A stretch of DNA of 64,000 nt, taken from the NCBI RefSeq assembly GCF_003144195.1, contig NW_020290065.1:23882-87881 (forward strand), given 5' to 3'. This document shows positions 1 through 11,218 of this stretch, piece by piece. The notes under the pieces are model-generated. The model did no database searches, was not told where the DNA came from, and was given only the letters and a program-made list of their open reading frames with translations. This DNA comes from Ceraceosorus guamensis. Its lineage: Eukaryota > Basidiomycota > Exobasidiomycetes > Ceraceosorales > Ceraceosoraceae. Every line of letters starts with the position of its first letter. Position 1 is the stretch's first letter. The position numbers and the translations under genes are program-made.

Positions 1-2
1 GC

Positions 3-1539
3 GGGACCGGGACAGCATTAGAGAGCGGAGAAGCTTCTTCTAGTCGAAATTCTCCATCGACGTCCGACTTTTTCCGATCCTCTCCTGCTCCCTACGCATC
101 TCCTGCCACGACTATTGCCGCATCTTCATCGGCCTCTGGCTCGCGAGAAGAAAGTCGAGCACCTGCCAGACCTCCCAAACCCGATGCTGACTCGGGATAC
201 GCATCGAGGGACCCTGCCTCATTTGTATCCGCTACGGGTACGACCCAATCGCACAGATGGTCTGCTTCGTACGCACCACAAACTCAGCTCCCTGCTCGAC
301 CAAATGTGACGTCGCCTTTGAGCACGAATAGACCTGCTTCTTTTCACGCGAGCGACGCCGCTCCTCCGTCTTTTAGTCCTGCCCATCCATACTCGTCGCC
401 GCGAGCGCACCCACGCCCGCACGAGCACATCTCATCGACAGGTGCGCCGCCTCATCCAAGTTCGACTGGTCCAGCACAGCAAGCGGATGGGAGGAGAGCG
501 TCGAGCGGGAGAGAGATACCTGCTTCGCATGCGCATTTTTCGCCTTCGTACCACCACCCCGCTCAGAGCGCAGCGGAGGCTGCGAGGATCGGGCCATATG
601 ATGCTGGACAACAGTCACAAGCGCATCATGCATATCAGCAAGCGCAGCAGGGAAGAGCAGATAGCACAGGTAGCAGTGCACCTCCGCCTTTGCCGCCACA
701 CGCACCTCATCAGTATGGCACTCCGGGCGCAGGACGAGGCGACACCTTGAAGCAGCCCAATGCCGATTCGTACGTCGCTGCAGGCGCAAATGGAGTCGCA
801 CCTCCCTTACCCCCCAATCCCGAGCTGCTCTCATTACGTCAAGCGCTGCACTCCAAACTTTCCTTGCACATCACCACCGAGCTCAACAACTCTTTGCAGC
901 GCAAAGCCCAATTGGAAATGCTCCTTGCGGATCTGCAAAGGGGCGCTCCTGCCATTCACGACGAGATGGAGAGGTTGAGAGCGGTTAGGGATGTGGTCAG
1001 GAGCACTTTGAGCGGATTACAGGAGAGCAGGGATAGGACCGTTGCTAGGACCCTGGAGGTGGAGAAACGACCTGCGGTGCATGAGGAGGAGATCGTTTGC
1101 GCTACTAGTATTGTGGGCAACCAGTGAGTCGTGTTGGCCGTTGGCAACGATCAGGGGGCGGTGCTACCTGTCAGTTGGAGCTGCCGATGCGTCTGGTGAC
1201 CAAGGCAGAGACGATCTCAAAGAAAAGATGCGTCGCGTGGGCATCTCTCGTCATCTCCCGTCTCCCGAATCTGCCATTACGCTTCGCTGCTTCGCCTTCT
1301 GACGCCGGCGCCGAAATTCCCCGCACGCCTTTTGCCTCCGCATGATTAGATTGCTCAATTTGACAGCGGACGATAATGCGATAGAAGATACGCTGTATCA
1401 TCTGGGCAGAGCATTGGGAGCGGGAACGGAACAACTGGACTTGGACAAGTACCTCAAACAGACGCGCTTCTTGGCGCGCGAACAATTCTTCAAGAGGGCG
1501 TTGGCGGGCAGGATCTGTACGAGTATGGGGTGGGAATGA
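3..1539 (+). CDS. VPS23: ESCRT-I subunit Vps23/TSG101, 3' part (5' end outside window)
   Basis: Recognises ubiquitinated cargo at endosomes as part of ESCRT-I (family knowledge). The frame is open from base 3, so the gene begins upstream and the N-terminal UEV domain is not seen. Exons 3-1123 and 1350-1539; intron 1124-1349 has a GTGAGT donor and a TTAG acceptor. What is visible: a long Pro/Ser/Ala-rich linker (to about 780), a helical stalk (about 810-1110, with LLSLRQALHSKL and coiled-coil heptads) and the C-terminal steadiness box, with LLNLTADDNAIEDTLYHLGRAL across the splice junction followed by LDKYLKQTRFLAREQFFKRAL. The stop is at 1537-1539. The steadiness box is diagnostic for TSG101/Vps23. 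The intron carries an in-frame stop, so splicing is required to reach the conserved end. Confidence 0.88.
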
Positions 1540-2784
1540 TGACGAGCTAAAAGTTCTAGGGGTGGGAAGAGAGGAGGAGGCGCGAGAGAGAGAGGGGGGG
1601 GAAAGATTTAGGGATGGGGAAGAAGGGGCGCAAAGAGCGGTGCAGCGCGCGTAGAGGCAAGAGTGACCGAGGGCGGGCTGGTGTGTTGGGCTGTTCTGTG
1701 CGCTACGCTACATTCCGCACCATTTGGCGATGAGCAACCCCGCCCTGCATGAACCAACCTTTGCCCGAAGCTTTTTTCATTTTTGAGACGCCAGTGAGAG
1801 GGAGGACAATATTTCCTCTTGTGACTGTGCATTCAGGATCAGACTCCCATGCAAGCACTGCGCTTTCACTGCAGCATGGATAAGCTCAGCTGGAAAGTCC
1901 TTTCTGAAAGAGATTTACAAAAAAAAACAACAGAGTCCTGCGCATCATGGGTGTTCCAAAGTGGTGTGACCTGCTGGCTGGGCTGCAGGACTTGACCCAA
2001 AAAACAACATGATTGCGGGCGGGGCATTCAAGCACTTGCTTGGCCTTGGAGCGAGAAATTAGAGCTGAATGAATGCCCTTGGTAACCAGCGGGCATGAAC
2101 ACTCGAGGCGATTTTTACTGTGAAGAGGCGATCGAGCGATTTGCTGGGCGATTCAAGATTGCAAGAATCGCAGTCAGAAGCGAGCGAGCGAGCGAGCTGC
2201 TCAATTCAATCAAGAATCAACGGCGGGGCGGGCGCATCACGTGATTCGAAGGCTGTGCGTTGGGATTTTTTCCGCTGCACGGATCAATTTTGAAAAGTAG
2301 TAGTGAGTCTTGAGTGAGTGACTTTTTGAACTCGCATTTTTGCGCGCGCGTGTCGTGCAAGAATCACATCACAGCTAAGGAAAGCCCTTTGACTCAAGAC
2401 TCAAGACTCAAGACTCAAGACTCAAGACTCAAGACTCAAGACTTGAATTCTTGAATTCGCGCATGCTGGAGGGATTCAAGGTTGCTCACACTCACACTCG
2501 GGGTCTGCAACTTCCATCACCCGGCACAACAGGCTACAGTACGCGATCACGCGTGGCGATTCGCAAGTCGAGGGGCATTAGCCAGCCTCGGTCGGCTCTA
2601 CCTGCCACCTCATCGCCTCGCCCACACGCTTGCCATCGATCCCAGCCGCAAAACATACGGATCCAGAGAAGAGAAAGCAGACGAGTGGGAGAGCAATCAA
2701 GTCGGAAAAGTGTTGAGGAACTGGGAGCCAGTCGGAGCTTGTGTGCTGTGCTGTGCGGTGCGCGGTCGATGTTACCTTACCTGG
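1540..2784. other. Intergenic spacer between VPS23 and TRM5
   Basis: No convincing gene is seen. It holds a GCGA microsatellite near 2180-2201, a GACTCAA heptamer array (annotated separately) and short AT-rich stretches with TTGAATTC. The last few hundred bases are presumably the TRM5 promoter and leader. Confidence 0.5.
2391..2444. repeat. GACTCAA heptamer tandem array, about 7.5 copies
   Basis: Perfect head-to-tail seven-base unit, running into TTGAATTCTTGAATTC. The same short words (CAAGACT, TCTTGAAT) recur scattered in most other spacers of this window, so this is the most ordered instance of a dispersed family. Confidence 0.9.
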
Positions 2785-5700
2785 ATGAAGCTTCAAGCGC
2801 TTCCGCTCACGCTCTGCAATCGCCATTGCACCTGCAATCACCATCTGCCCATCGTACGCGCACATATCCGTAGCAGGACGAGCAAGGCATTCCTCCCTCC
2901 TTCAAATCGTCGCCTTTCAGCCTTCGGATTCGGAGCTTCTTCGGCAGGCGTAGGCGTAGGCGCACGCGCAGGCAGCAGGTTGAGCATGAGCCGTTGCTCC
3001 TCTGACCTCGCAGCTCGGGCTGAAGCTGAAGGTCAAGCTCACTCTACGCTCGCAGCTTCTCCTCGGTGCGCCTCCGCCTCCGCTTCACGCTCCACCCTGC
3101 CAAGCGGATTTGAGCGCAGCATTCACAAGCTGCATATCCGTCCGCCTGCACCAACTTCCCTATCCCACGTTCGTCCGACCCACGGCGATGATGATGATGC
3201 TCGATCTGATCTGTTCGCAAAGGGACAAGGTGGCGCCATCTCTGACGAGGTGAGACGTGCCTTTGAGCGGACGTATACTGTTTGGGCACTCGAGGTGTTG
3301 GCGAAGGATAGCGCGAGGATAGCTAGGAGCGAGAGCGTCGCTGCGTGAGTGCTACGTCGGATGAAGGGGATGAGCTGGAGCAGTGCTTGTCGGACACTTT
3401 TGGCTCATATTGTCGCTCCATGTGGACATGGACATACGCATGGTTATGGACAGGTTCGCACTCAGGGAAAAGGGAATCAAGACGATCATACCTTGTCCTC
3501 ATACCGAGATGGCCACGCAGCAAGAAGGGGAAAAGGAAATACAAGCGCAACAAGAACAAAGACGACTAGTTCTGCTTTCCATGCTCGTAGACTCAGACTC
3601 CGACCCCAAGTGCGACGCCGACTCGTCATCGTCAAGGCAACCAGAGGACGTTCCGACCTCGTCCTCATTCTCGCAAGCGCCCAGCTCCCACCTTACCTCT
3701 CCCAATCAACCACAATCCTTCACGAAGCAGCAGATGGACGCGCTTCACGACTTCGTGCGCAGCACGCCCAACGTGCGGCTGACGAAGCACGAGCTGGAGA
3801 TTACGTACGACTATTGGTCCGCCGATCAGGTGCTCGCGACGCTGTTACCGCGAGAATTACCAGAGGGTACTCCGACGGCATTTACTGCTGTAGGACACAT
3901 CGGTGAGTCGAGAGTCTAGTCTGTACACGGTTGGTCTTTCGGGGCGGACAGTCTACGGAGCGCTTTGCCTTTGCTGCGCGGGCGGTGCGAATCGATGTAG
4001 CCCTCAGCTTGACATGCTGATTCCGAAAAGATGACTAACTTTTTTGGGGCCATGGGTGCGCAGCGCATTTGAATCTGAGAGAAGAGTACCTGCCTTATAG
4101 GTACATCATTGGACAAGCTATTCTCGATGTGAGTGAATGCAGGTGCCAAGAGCCAAGAAGAAGCGACGCATTGACAGATGCGTCGGATGCGTGGGGAAAG
4201 CCGAAGAGTCAAGAGCCCATCAGCCGCTTTGGATTTCGATTGATTGCTTTATCGTGCTCATCCCTTTCCCTGCATGCACTTTCACCTTCCCCTCGCCTCC
4301 TCACTCTTCAGAAGAACAATGGGATCAGAACGGTGGTGAATAAGCTGGATACCATCGATACTCAGTTCAGATTCTTTCAGATGGAACTTATTGCGGGGAT
4401 GGAGGACTACATCGTCACAGCGGTGAGTCTTCTTCGAGGCGTGCTTGATACGGCCTCGCGCGACTCCGACGCGCAAGACGTCCTGATCTGACCTTTTCCG
4501 CCCCCCCCTGACACTGCTTTATTTCCTACGATCCTTCATCGAAAAATTTCTGCAATTCTCGGCGCGCGCGTGCCAGACGGAACAATCGTGCGATTTCACC
4601 TTTGACTTTCGAACAGTGTACTGGAACTCTCGTCTGCATTCGGAGCATGCACGAATTGTGGGACTGATGAAGCCTTGGGAAGTGCTCTGCGATGTCATGG
4701 CGGGTGTAGGACCCTTTTCGATCCCAGCAGCCAAAAAGGGCGTCTACGTCCTGTGCAACGATCTGAATCCCGCTTCGTACGAATCGCTGTGCGCCAATGT
4801 CAAGAGGAACAGGGTGGAGGGGCAGGAGGGCAAGAGGATCAGAGTGGAGAATGTGGATGGGAGAGATTTCGTGAGGCAGAGTGTGGAGAGGCTTTGGAAC
4901 GAAGCTTTTGAAGGCGCACCGATCAGAGAAAAAGATAGAAGGATGTTGCTTCAGAGTCCAAATGCTGCGGCAAAGGCTGCTAGATCCGCTCGCAACGCCG
5001 CCGCCGCCGCCGCCGCCGCCGCCTTGCCCTCCTCCTCCTCAGGCGCACAACAACCCTCCAACACTGACAATCTAGCAACAACACTTGATATCCCACGCTC
5101 CTCACCCCGACGAATGGTAGATCACTACGTGCTCAATCTGCCCAGCATCGCTTTGGAATTCTTGGACGCGTTCAGAGGCGCTTGGGTAGGCTTGAAAAGG
5201 CGTATTGGACAAGAGGAGATGCAAAGGTATTTGGACCAGAAGGAAGGCGAGGGAGGGAGGAGATTGCCGAGGGTCCATGTGCATTGCTTCACCAAGGATT
5301 TGCAAAGACCTTTTGAGGATATCGTGATGGTGAGTTGCGCGCAATGGGAAACGTCGTTGACCCCATTGTTGGTGAGGGGGGCTTTGCATGAAGCCAAGGA
5401 GAGGGGGATACGCACATCTCCCTTTTTTTTTCGACTTCCCCTTTCCTGATGATGGGTCCGACGATCATCACTCGAGCATGCAACCAGGACTTGCCTAGCT
5501 CACACTCTTCCCGGCCTTTCCCCCCTCCTTTTCTCTCTCTCTCTCATTTCCTCTTCTCCTCGCCCTCTTTCAAACGTCGCCCCCCCCCTCCCCCCCCAAC
5601 TTTTGCTCTTGGTCGACATCGTCATCCTTACATTCCGCGGACAGCGCGCTAATCATGCTTTGGGTCTCGAGGATCATCATCGTCTAATTGCTCCGCCTAA

Positions 5701-5986
5701 TCCTTCGCCCGACGCGCGTCGTTCCACAACCAATCGTTCTACCACAGACATCGCCGCAACGCCGTCCCAAGCTCAGCTGCAGCAGCACTTCTCAGCGTCG
5801 CAGCCGATCAAGCTGGAGACGACAACGCAAAATAAAGCTACGGCTACGCCTACGGCTATCGCTACGCCAGGCTTGTCTCTACACTTTGTTAGGAGCGTAG
5901 CGCCGAACAAGGACATGTACTGCTTATCTTTTGACCTGACAGAACAGATCCTCCTCGATGATTCACACTGTTGTTCCAGAGCGTAA
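2785..5986 (+). CDS. TRM5: tRNA (guanine37-N1)-methyltransferase Trm5
   Basis: Makes m1G37 in tRNA anticodon loops, acting in nucleus/cytosol and mitochondria (family knowledge). Exons 2785-3344, 3454-3902, 4064-4128, 4312-4422, 4577-5329, 5645-5986; introns mostly GTGAGT; 759 aa in frame. Conserved blocks: ITYDYWSADQVLATLLP, GHIAHLNLREEYLPYR, IRTVVNKLDTID, DFRTVYWNSRLHSEH, SAM-binding DVMAGVGPFSIPAAKKG and NDLNP, VLNLPSIALEFLDAF (NLP motif), VHVHCF and C-terminal FVRSVAPNKDMYC. Longer than usual (about 450-500 aa) because of a Ser-rich N-terminal insert, a poly-Ala/Ser insert (about 4999-5045) and a Gln/Thr-rich insert before the last motif. The first ATG (2785) adds a basic leader nearly free of acidic residues, which looks like a mitochondrial presequence. 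A second in-frame ATG at 2986 could give the non-mitochondrial form. The first intron (3345-3453) is the least certain. Confidence 0.9.
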
Positions 5987-6145
5987 TCTTATATTGTCGC
6001 TCCGAGCTTTGAAAGAGGTGTGGGGGGGCGAAGATGCTCGTGCACGAGAGGGGGGACGATACGCGATGGGGACTGAATATCGCCCAAGAGGGCCTCCACT
6101 ACTCATGCAGACGCCGCCGTCCCCCCCCCCCCCCCCCCGAACATT

Positions 6146-7774
6146 TCAATCCGCACCCATCCTCTGCAATCCTTCCCTTCCTCCCCTCCTAAGTCTCTGA
6201 GCCAGATCCATCTCCATATCCTTTTGTCCTCTCGCACCCGCGCCCATACCATATGCCAATCTCTGCTGCTCCAAAACAAAAGTAGCCTTTCCACCCTCTT
6301 CTCCACCTCCCGCCTTTTCCCTCCTAGAAGCCAACTTTCTGCGCAGCTCTTCCTCCCTCACCAACTCGGCCTCTTCCGCAACGCGCACCCTCTCCAATTG
6401 AGAACGACGTGATGCGTTCAGCGCGCTCGCGTTGGATTGCATGGCTGCTAATTTCGCTTCTCGCTCCGACGCGGCTGGGTAAGAGGAGCGAGCGTCGAGG
6501 GGAGGAGCAGGCGCAGGCGCAGGCGCAGGACGAATCGGGGATCGAGAACGAGACCGTGCACCGTCGTGGCGCGATGGAGAGCGAGAATGTGGACGACGCG
6601 CTGAGGATGGTTGACGTCGGTCGATGAGATGGCGAGCATCTCGTCCAGACGAGGCTCGACGCTGAGTAGATGACTCTCCTTCCCGATAGCCTCCTCGATC
6701 GTACCAATCATCCCTTCGAGACCTCTCGTAATCTCGTTGATGCCTGTCTTCTCGCTCGTCCCGATGTGCACGATCCGACCGATCAGGTCGCTCGCGACGT
6801 CCACCGCGATCTTCCATTCTCCCATAGTATGCGTCCCGATCTCGAAGTCCAGACCGATCTTCCTCCCTCCTCGCATCCCTGTACCGATCACCTTCGCGCT
6901 GCCGATCCTCCTCCCTCCTTCCTTCCCTCTCTTCCTTCCTCCTTCTCTTTTCCTCTTTACGTCTTCTCCTCTCTTCCTTGCTCTCCCCTTCCGCGGGAGA
7001 ACCATCTCCACCCTTAGCAGCAGCGGCAGCTTTGAGAGCTTTGAGACGTGTAGGATCTTTCAGCAGAGCTTGATATGCTGCGGCTTCTTGCGCTTTGATA
7101 GACATGAGCGGATCGTCGCGGATCTTGTTGGATACGTCTCGAGCTGCGTTGATGGACGAGCTTGGACCTGCCGGCGCACCCGATCCTGGACCCGTGCTAT
7201 CATGTTTGGACACCTGCGACACAAGAGAGAGGGTACAAAAGAATATCAGATTTGCGCGGACGCACATATTCTGGGAGGGCTACCAAGGGGCAAAACATCC
7301 TCACGCATGGCCTTCCTCGCGCACTCACTCTGGCCATCTCATCCTGTTTCAAAAGTTTATCGATCCTCTTTTTGCCGAGCAGATAATCTTCCAACTCGCC
7401 AGCATTGGGTCCAGCATTGCTAGCGGGCGTAGCATACATCCAATCCAACTTTTCCACCCTCTTCTTACCACCAGCAGCTTCCTGTATGCGTTGAAGTTCC
7501 ATCATCTCCCTCTCCTGATCCCTCTCCCTCTTCAGCTCTTCCAATTTGCGTCGTTCTGCTAATGCCGCCTTTTCTTGCTTCCACACTTTTTCCTGATTGG
7601 AATGCAAGAGCGGATGCCACGACTTTTTCATGTTAAGGTCACTGGGAGTGCAGAGCATGGCATAGCAGAAGGAAACAAAATTCGTCAGCCTTGAGGAGCT
7701 TCATTCCAAGACTACATCGAGAAGAGAGAGAAGCAAAAGGGGGATCGCATCAGCACGACTCACCCGCCACCCAT
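6146..7774 (-). CDS. CWC25: Pre-mRNA splicing factor Cwc25
   Basis: Step-one spliceosome factor that acts with Prp2/Yju2 around branching (family knowledge). Exons on the minus strand: 7774-7764, 7641-7329, 7213-6146; 463 aa. The first exon is only 11 nt and gives MGGG; it splices to DLNMKKSWHPLLHSNQEKVW, the hallmark CIR N-terminal motif, and then EAAGGKKRVEKLDWMY. The C-terminal half (exon 3) is strongly charged: long Arg/Glu/Lys runs (KEERRRRKEEKRRRKEER) and Arg/Asp/Ser-rich stretches, as in other Cwc25 proteins. Donors are GTGAGT. It converges with TRM5 (3' ends about 160 bp apart, with a poly-C run at about 6121-6138) and diverges from RAD6 across a shared upstream region. Confidence 0.92.
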
Positions 7775-8685
7775 CTTGACGAGCTTGAATCGCGAGGCGG
7801 TGAGATGTGAGCGTGGGTGATTGGTCTTGCAAAGTGAATGGAATGAATGAATGGAGCGCTTACTGCGCTGGGTACGGAACAAGACAGAAAGAAGGATGCA
7901 GGTTGCGAGAGGGAGTGGTAGCGGAAGTAGACTTCGCTTTGCTCTTGAAAGGATCGCATGTGCCCGAAAGCTTTGATGGCGATGATGATGGCGATGATGC
8001 CAGGTTGCCATGCTTGTTATGCCGCGCCGTGACCCACGCACGCATGCACGCACGCACGCACGCACGCACACAACAGCATGACATATGCGCCCCACTCATG
8101 CGAAGACTCACTCAGCACGAGTCACGAGTCGCGAGTGCGATGCCCTGACAAGCATCACACGAGCCACGCCGCACGCCCTCCACGTGGATGCGCGGTGAGG
8201 CGGGCTGATGCAGCTGCTGCCCTGACATGCGCGCGTGCAGCGATGTGCACGCATGATGCACATGCACGCACCATCCCAGTTATCATCTTTCACACCTCAT
8301 CTCACCTCACCTCATCCCATCCTACCGCTCCTCAGTCATTTCAACCCTCACAATCTGCTTCCTACACCCACATTTCTGATTTGTATCGCGCCAATCGCAC
8401 GCTACACTTGGAACTCACAAGGGGACAGCGGCTTGCTTGCAGTATACACCTTAGCCGGCCGAGTCGAGTCATTCTCCACTTCGAGCACAACCTCATCGCT
8501 CCACTTTAGCTCACATCCCTTTCAGCTTGGTCTGCCCTATCAGGCAACTCTCACTTTGGCAGGACAACTCTTCGTCCGCAGCTATCGATCACAAGTGTAG
8601 GTGTCAACGTGGAATCGAATAGCAGCGTCGTAAACGAGGTTATCGGATAGCGTTCGCAGTCGATCCAGTGTCACTCGGCCACAAG
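7775..8685. other. Shared divergent promoter region of CWC25 and RAD6
   Basis: About 0.9 kb between the two start codons. It contains an ACGC-type microsatellite at about 8036-8068 (alternating purine/pyrimidine), a GATGATGGC run near 7975-8000 and a TCACC-rich stretch near 8290-8330. No gene is evident. Confidence 0.5.
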
Positions 8686-9572
8686 ATGGTGAGTGGGAGC
8701 AGCCTCGCTTCCAATTCAAAGCACATCTTCCATGCATTGCTGTATGCTGAGCATGTATGCTGAACACTTCGTTCGCCTCTCTCCTGCTCCTCAGTCCACG
8801 CCTTCCAAGCGACGCTTGATTCGGGACTTTAAGCGTCTATCCACCGATCCGCCGGGGGGTATAAGCGGAGCGCCCTGCGCAGATAACCTACTGATCTGGA
8901 ACGCCGTCATTTTTGGTCCTCCCGAAACTCCGTTCGAAGATGGAACGTTCAAACTGGTCTTGACATTCGACGAATCTTATCCCAACAAACCTCCGACGGT
9001 GAAATTCTTGAGCAGAATGTTTCATCCCAATGTGTATGCCAATGGGGAACTTTGTCTGGACATCTTGCAGAACAGATGGAGCCCTACTTATGATGTGGCG
9101 GCTATACTCACTAGCATACAAAGCTTGCTGCACGATCCTAATCCCAACAGGTGAGCTGTCAAGTGGGGCTTCATGAGGTTTGGGGTGCGGGGGTGTGGGG
9201 GAAGGAGCTCGTGAGGCGAAAGCTGCTCAGCGCTACGTGGCAGTGGCAAATCTCCAATGGCAAAGCCGCAAGTCGGCAGTCTTTCTTTGCCTGCACAGTG
9301 CTCGAGAGGCTTTTGCAGCGTGCTCCTGCCCCACTTACTGACTCGTCCTTCTTATGTTTGACTCTCACGGAATTGTCCACAGTCCAGCAAATGCGGAAGC
9401 AGCACAGCTCTATCGAGAGAACATGAAGGAGTACGTACGAAGGGTGAAGGCGACGGTCGAAGAATCTTGGATGGACGAAGGAGAAGGAGTTTCGGATGCT
9501 GCGCCTGGAGCGAGCGGTGGGTCAGGAGGATCAGGAGGAGCGACTGCTGGGGAGAATGCTAGTGACGCATAG
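8686..9572 (+). CDS. RAD6: Ubiquitin-conjugating enzyme E2 Rad6/Ubc2
   Basis: E2 for PCNA (with Rad18), histone H2B (with Bre1) and N-degron substrates (with Ubr1) (family knowledge). Exons 8686-8688, 8795-9150, 9383-9572; 182 aa. The first exon is the start codon alone, followed directly by a GTGAGT donor; exon 2 opens with [15 protein letters not shown]. The UBC fold is complete: [19 protein letters not shown] places the catalytic cysteine at residue 88, the same position as in yeast Rad6. The C-terminal helix [19 protein letters not shown] is rebuilt across intron 2. The tail is moderately acidic and Gly/Ser/Ala-rich ([10 protein letters not shown] then GGSGGSGG), so an acidic extension as in yeast is only partly kept. 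Confidence 0.96.
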
Positions 9573-10023
9573 CTGTAGCATTAGCTCGGCTCCCGAGCAA
9601 CTCATTGCATGCGCAAGTCCGGGTCGCACAAGCGGATGCACATACCGAGTCAAGCGTCAATTTCGACCAATCTTCAAGCGCAAAGCTAAGTCTCGGAGTC
9701 GGAATCAGAACCAGCGTCAGAGTCAGAGTCGTGGTCAGAGCCATGTACAGAGTCAAGACATGATCCTCACCTATCAGCCAGAGCCAGCGCATCCAGCAGC
9801 ACCAACATCGACTCCGACACCAACATCGATCTCGATCTACCTGTACACCAGTCCTCAGCTACGCTCACTCTCCATCTTTCTCATTGCCCGCCGCTCACCC
9901 CGTGAACGCACTACAGAAGTGCTCATTACAAGCCAGAGCGGTCTGCGCAAACAAAGCTCGCTCGTCGAAGATTCCTGATCTCCAAGCATGACTCTGTTCT
10001 ACAGCCTCTCAATCGATATAGTC
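9573..10023. other. RAD6 downstream region
   Basis: No gene is recognised. The stretch 9680-9770 is a degenerate CAGAGTC/CGGAGTC short-period repeat and is read as an Arg/Gln/Ser-rich shadow frame. Confidence 0.4.
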
Positions 10024-10455
10024 TTAATTTTCAAACTCTGTAGCGCGCAAGAAAGCCGAATGGGGTAACGCTTTCTTCCCTCGTGTGGAGGGTATGGGTG
10101 GCAAGGCAGCTTCTTGAAAGGGCACAAATTTCTGTACACTTGTGAGCCGGTACTGGGAGGTCATACGGCTAGTCACGGTGCTCTTCGACGAAATGACTAA
10201 TCGCTCGTGGGGAGTGCTACATACGTAAGATGGAGCAGGAGCTGAAGCTGGCCTTGATCCGTCGGAGTGCGTTTTCCTGCTCCACCTTTCCTTCTCTCTG
10301 CCCTGGCCACTTTCCTGCTTTTTGCATTGCTCGAAGCTAGACAGATTTGTGCTTGCTTTGGCTCGGGCTCGACGCCCGGATTGGCAAGCAGCACGAACGT
10401 TGACCTGCCTCCGCATGCTCATCGCATTCATGGCTGGATCGTGACGCACACTCAT
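10024..10455 (-). CDS. Possible small two-exon protein, unknown
   Basis: Tentative. A minus-strand ORF (10455-10225) can be spliced in phase with a GTATGT donor at 10224 and a CAG acceptor at 10132 to 10131-10024, giving about 112 aa. The N-terminal half is basic (Arg/Lys/Ser/Gln-rich). The last exon reads KFVPFQEAALPPIPSTRG and ends in LRATEFEN, which looks like real protein more than noise. No family is recognised. It would converge with RAD6. Chance ORFs of this size occur in this GC-rich DNA, so confidence is low. Confidence 0.27.
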   Translation of the reverse strand: MSVRHDPAMNAMSMRRQVNVRAACQSGRRARAKASTNLSSFEQCKKQESGQGREKERWSRKTHSDGSRPASAPAPSYVCSTPHERLVISSKSTVTSRMTSQYRLTSVQKFVPFQEAALPPIPSTRGKKALPHSAFLRATEFEN

Positions 10456-11218
10456 CGATGCGCACCCGTCTTTGCGTCATATCAGATGCCGTAGTCAGAA
10501 GCTTTGTGCGGTCACATTTGCGTCGTCAGGCTCGCCAGGGGAGTCGGAGTGTCGTGAGGCGTAAGCCAACCGCTGTGGAACTCCTTGATGCCCGTGATGC
10601 GTGATTGCCACCTTGTCGTGTGGCTGCGTCGGACCAGTCGCACGTGCACAGCCAGAGAAAGAAGTCTCAATGTTGCTCTTGCCACTTGAGCCATATCCAT
10701 CAGATGCGCCGAGCTAGTGACCTTGTCAGTCGGAATGAACAACACTTTGCGCTTCTTTTTCCCCGCTTGTGATCAAATGTGGACTGAATGACCGAACCGA
10801 TTGACTGGATGGATGCGCAGCCATGACGTCGATAGCTTCTCGAGATCTGATGGGCGCCTTCATTAAGTGGACCGTGTCGGTCTTGACGAATACTTGCCTC
10901 ATTCTGATCGTTTAGTCCATTCGTGTATCCGTATCAGATGGACACCGGCATCTATTGGACACCTTGCCAGTTCCTGTCGGTCACTGTACCTTGAGTCGAT
11001 GGATCAAGAGCAGCTGTGTAGAGGTGCTAGAGGCGCGTCTTTTCGTGAGTTTCGTGCTTGACCTATACGCGCGACAAGGAAAGCCTCGCAAAGTCCATTC
11101 TTTTCTTTAGCGGTACAAAAGGGCTGCTAGAAGCACCGTTGAGAAGGATGGATGTGGCCGACATGAATGCCCAACGAACTGACCTGCTTCAAGCGCTCCC
11201 TCGCGAAATTTCGACGAG
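10456..11218. other. Upstream region of the NRPS gene
   Basis: No gene is supported. A short plus-strand frame (11058-11321) overlaps the NRPS start in another frame and could hold upstream leader sequence. No obvious regulatory repeat is seen. Confidence 0.4.
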
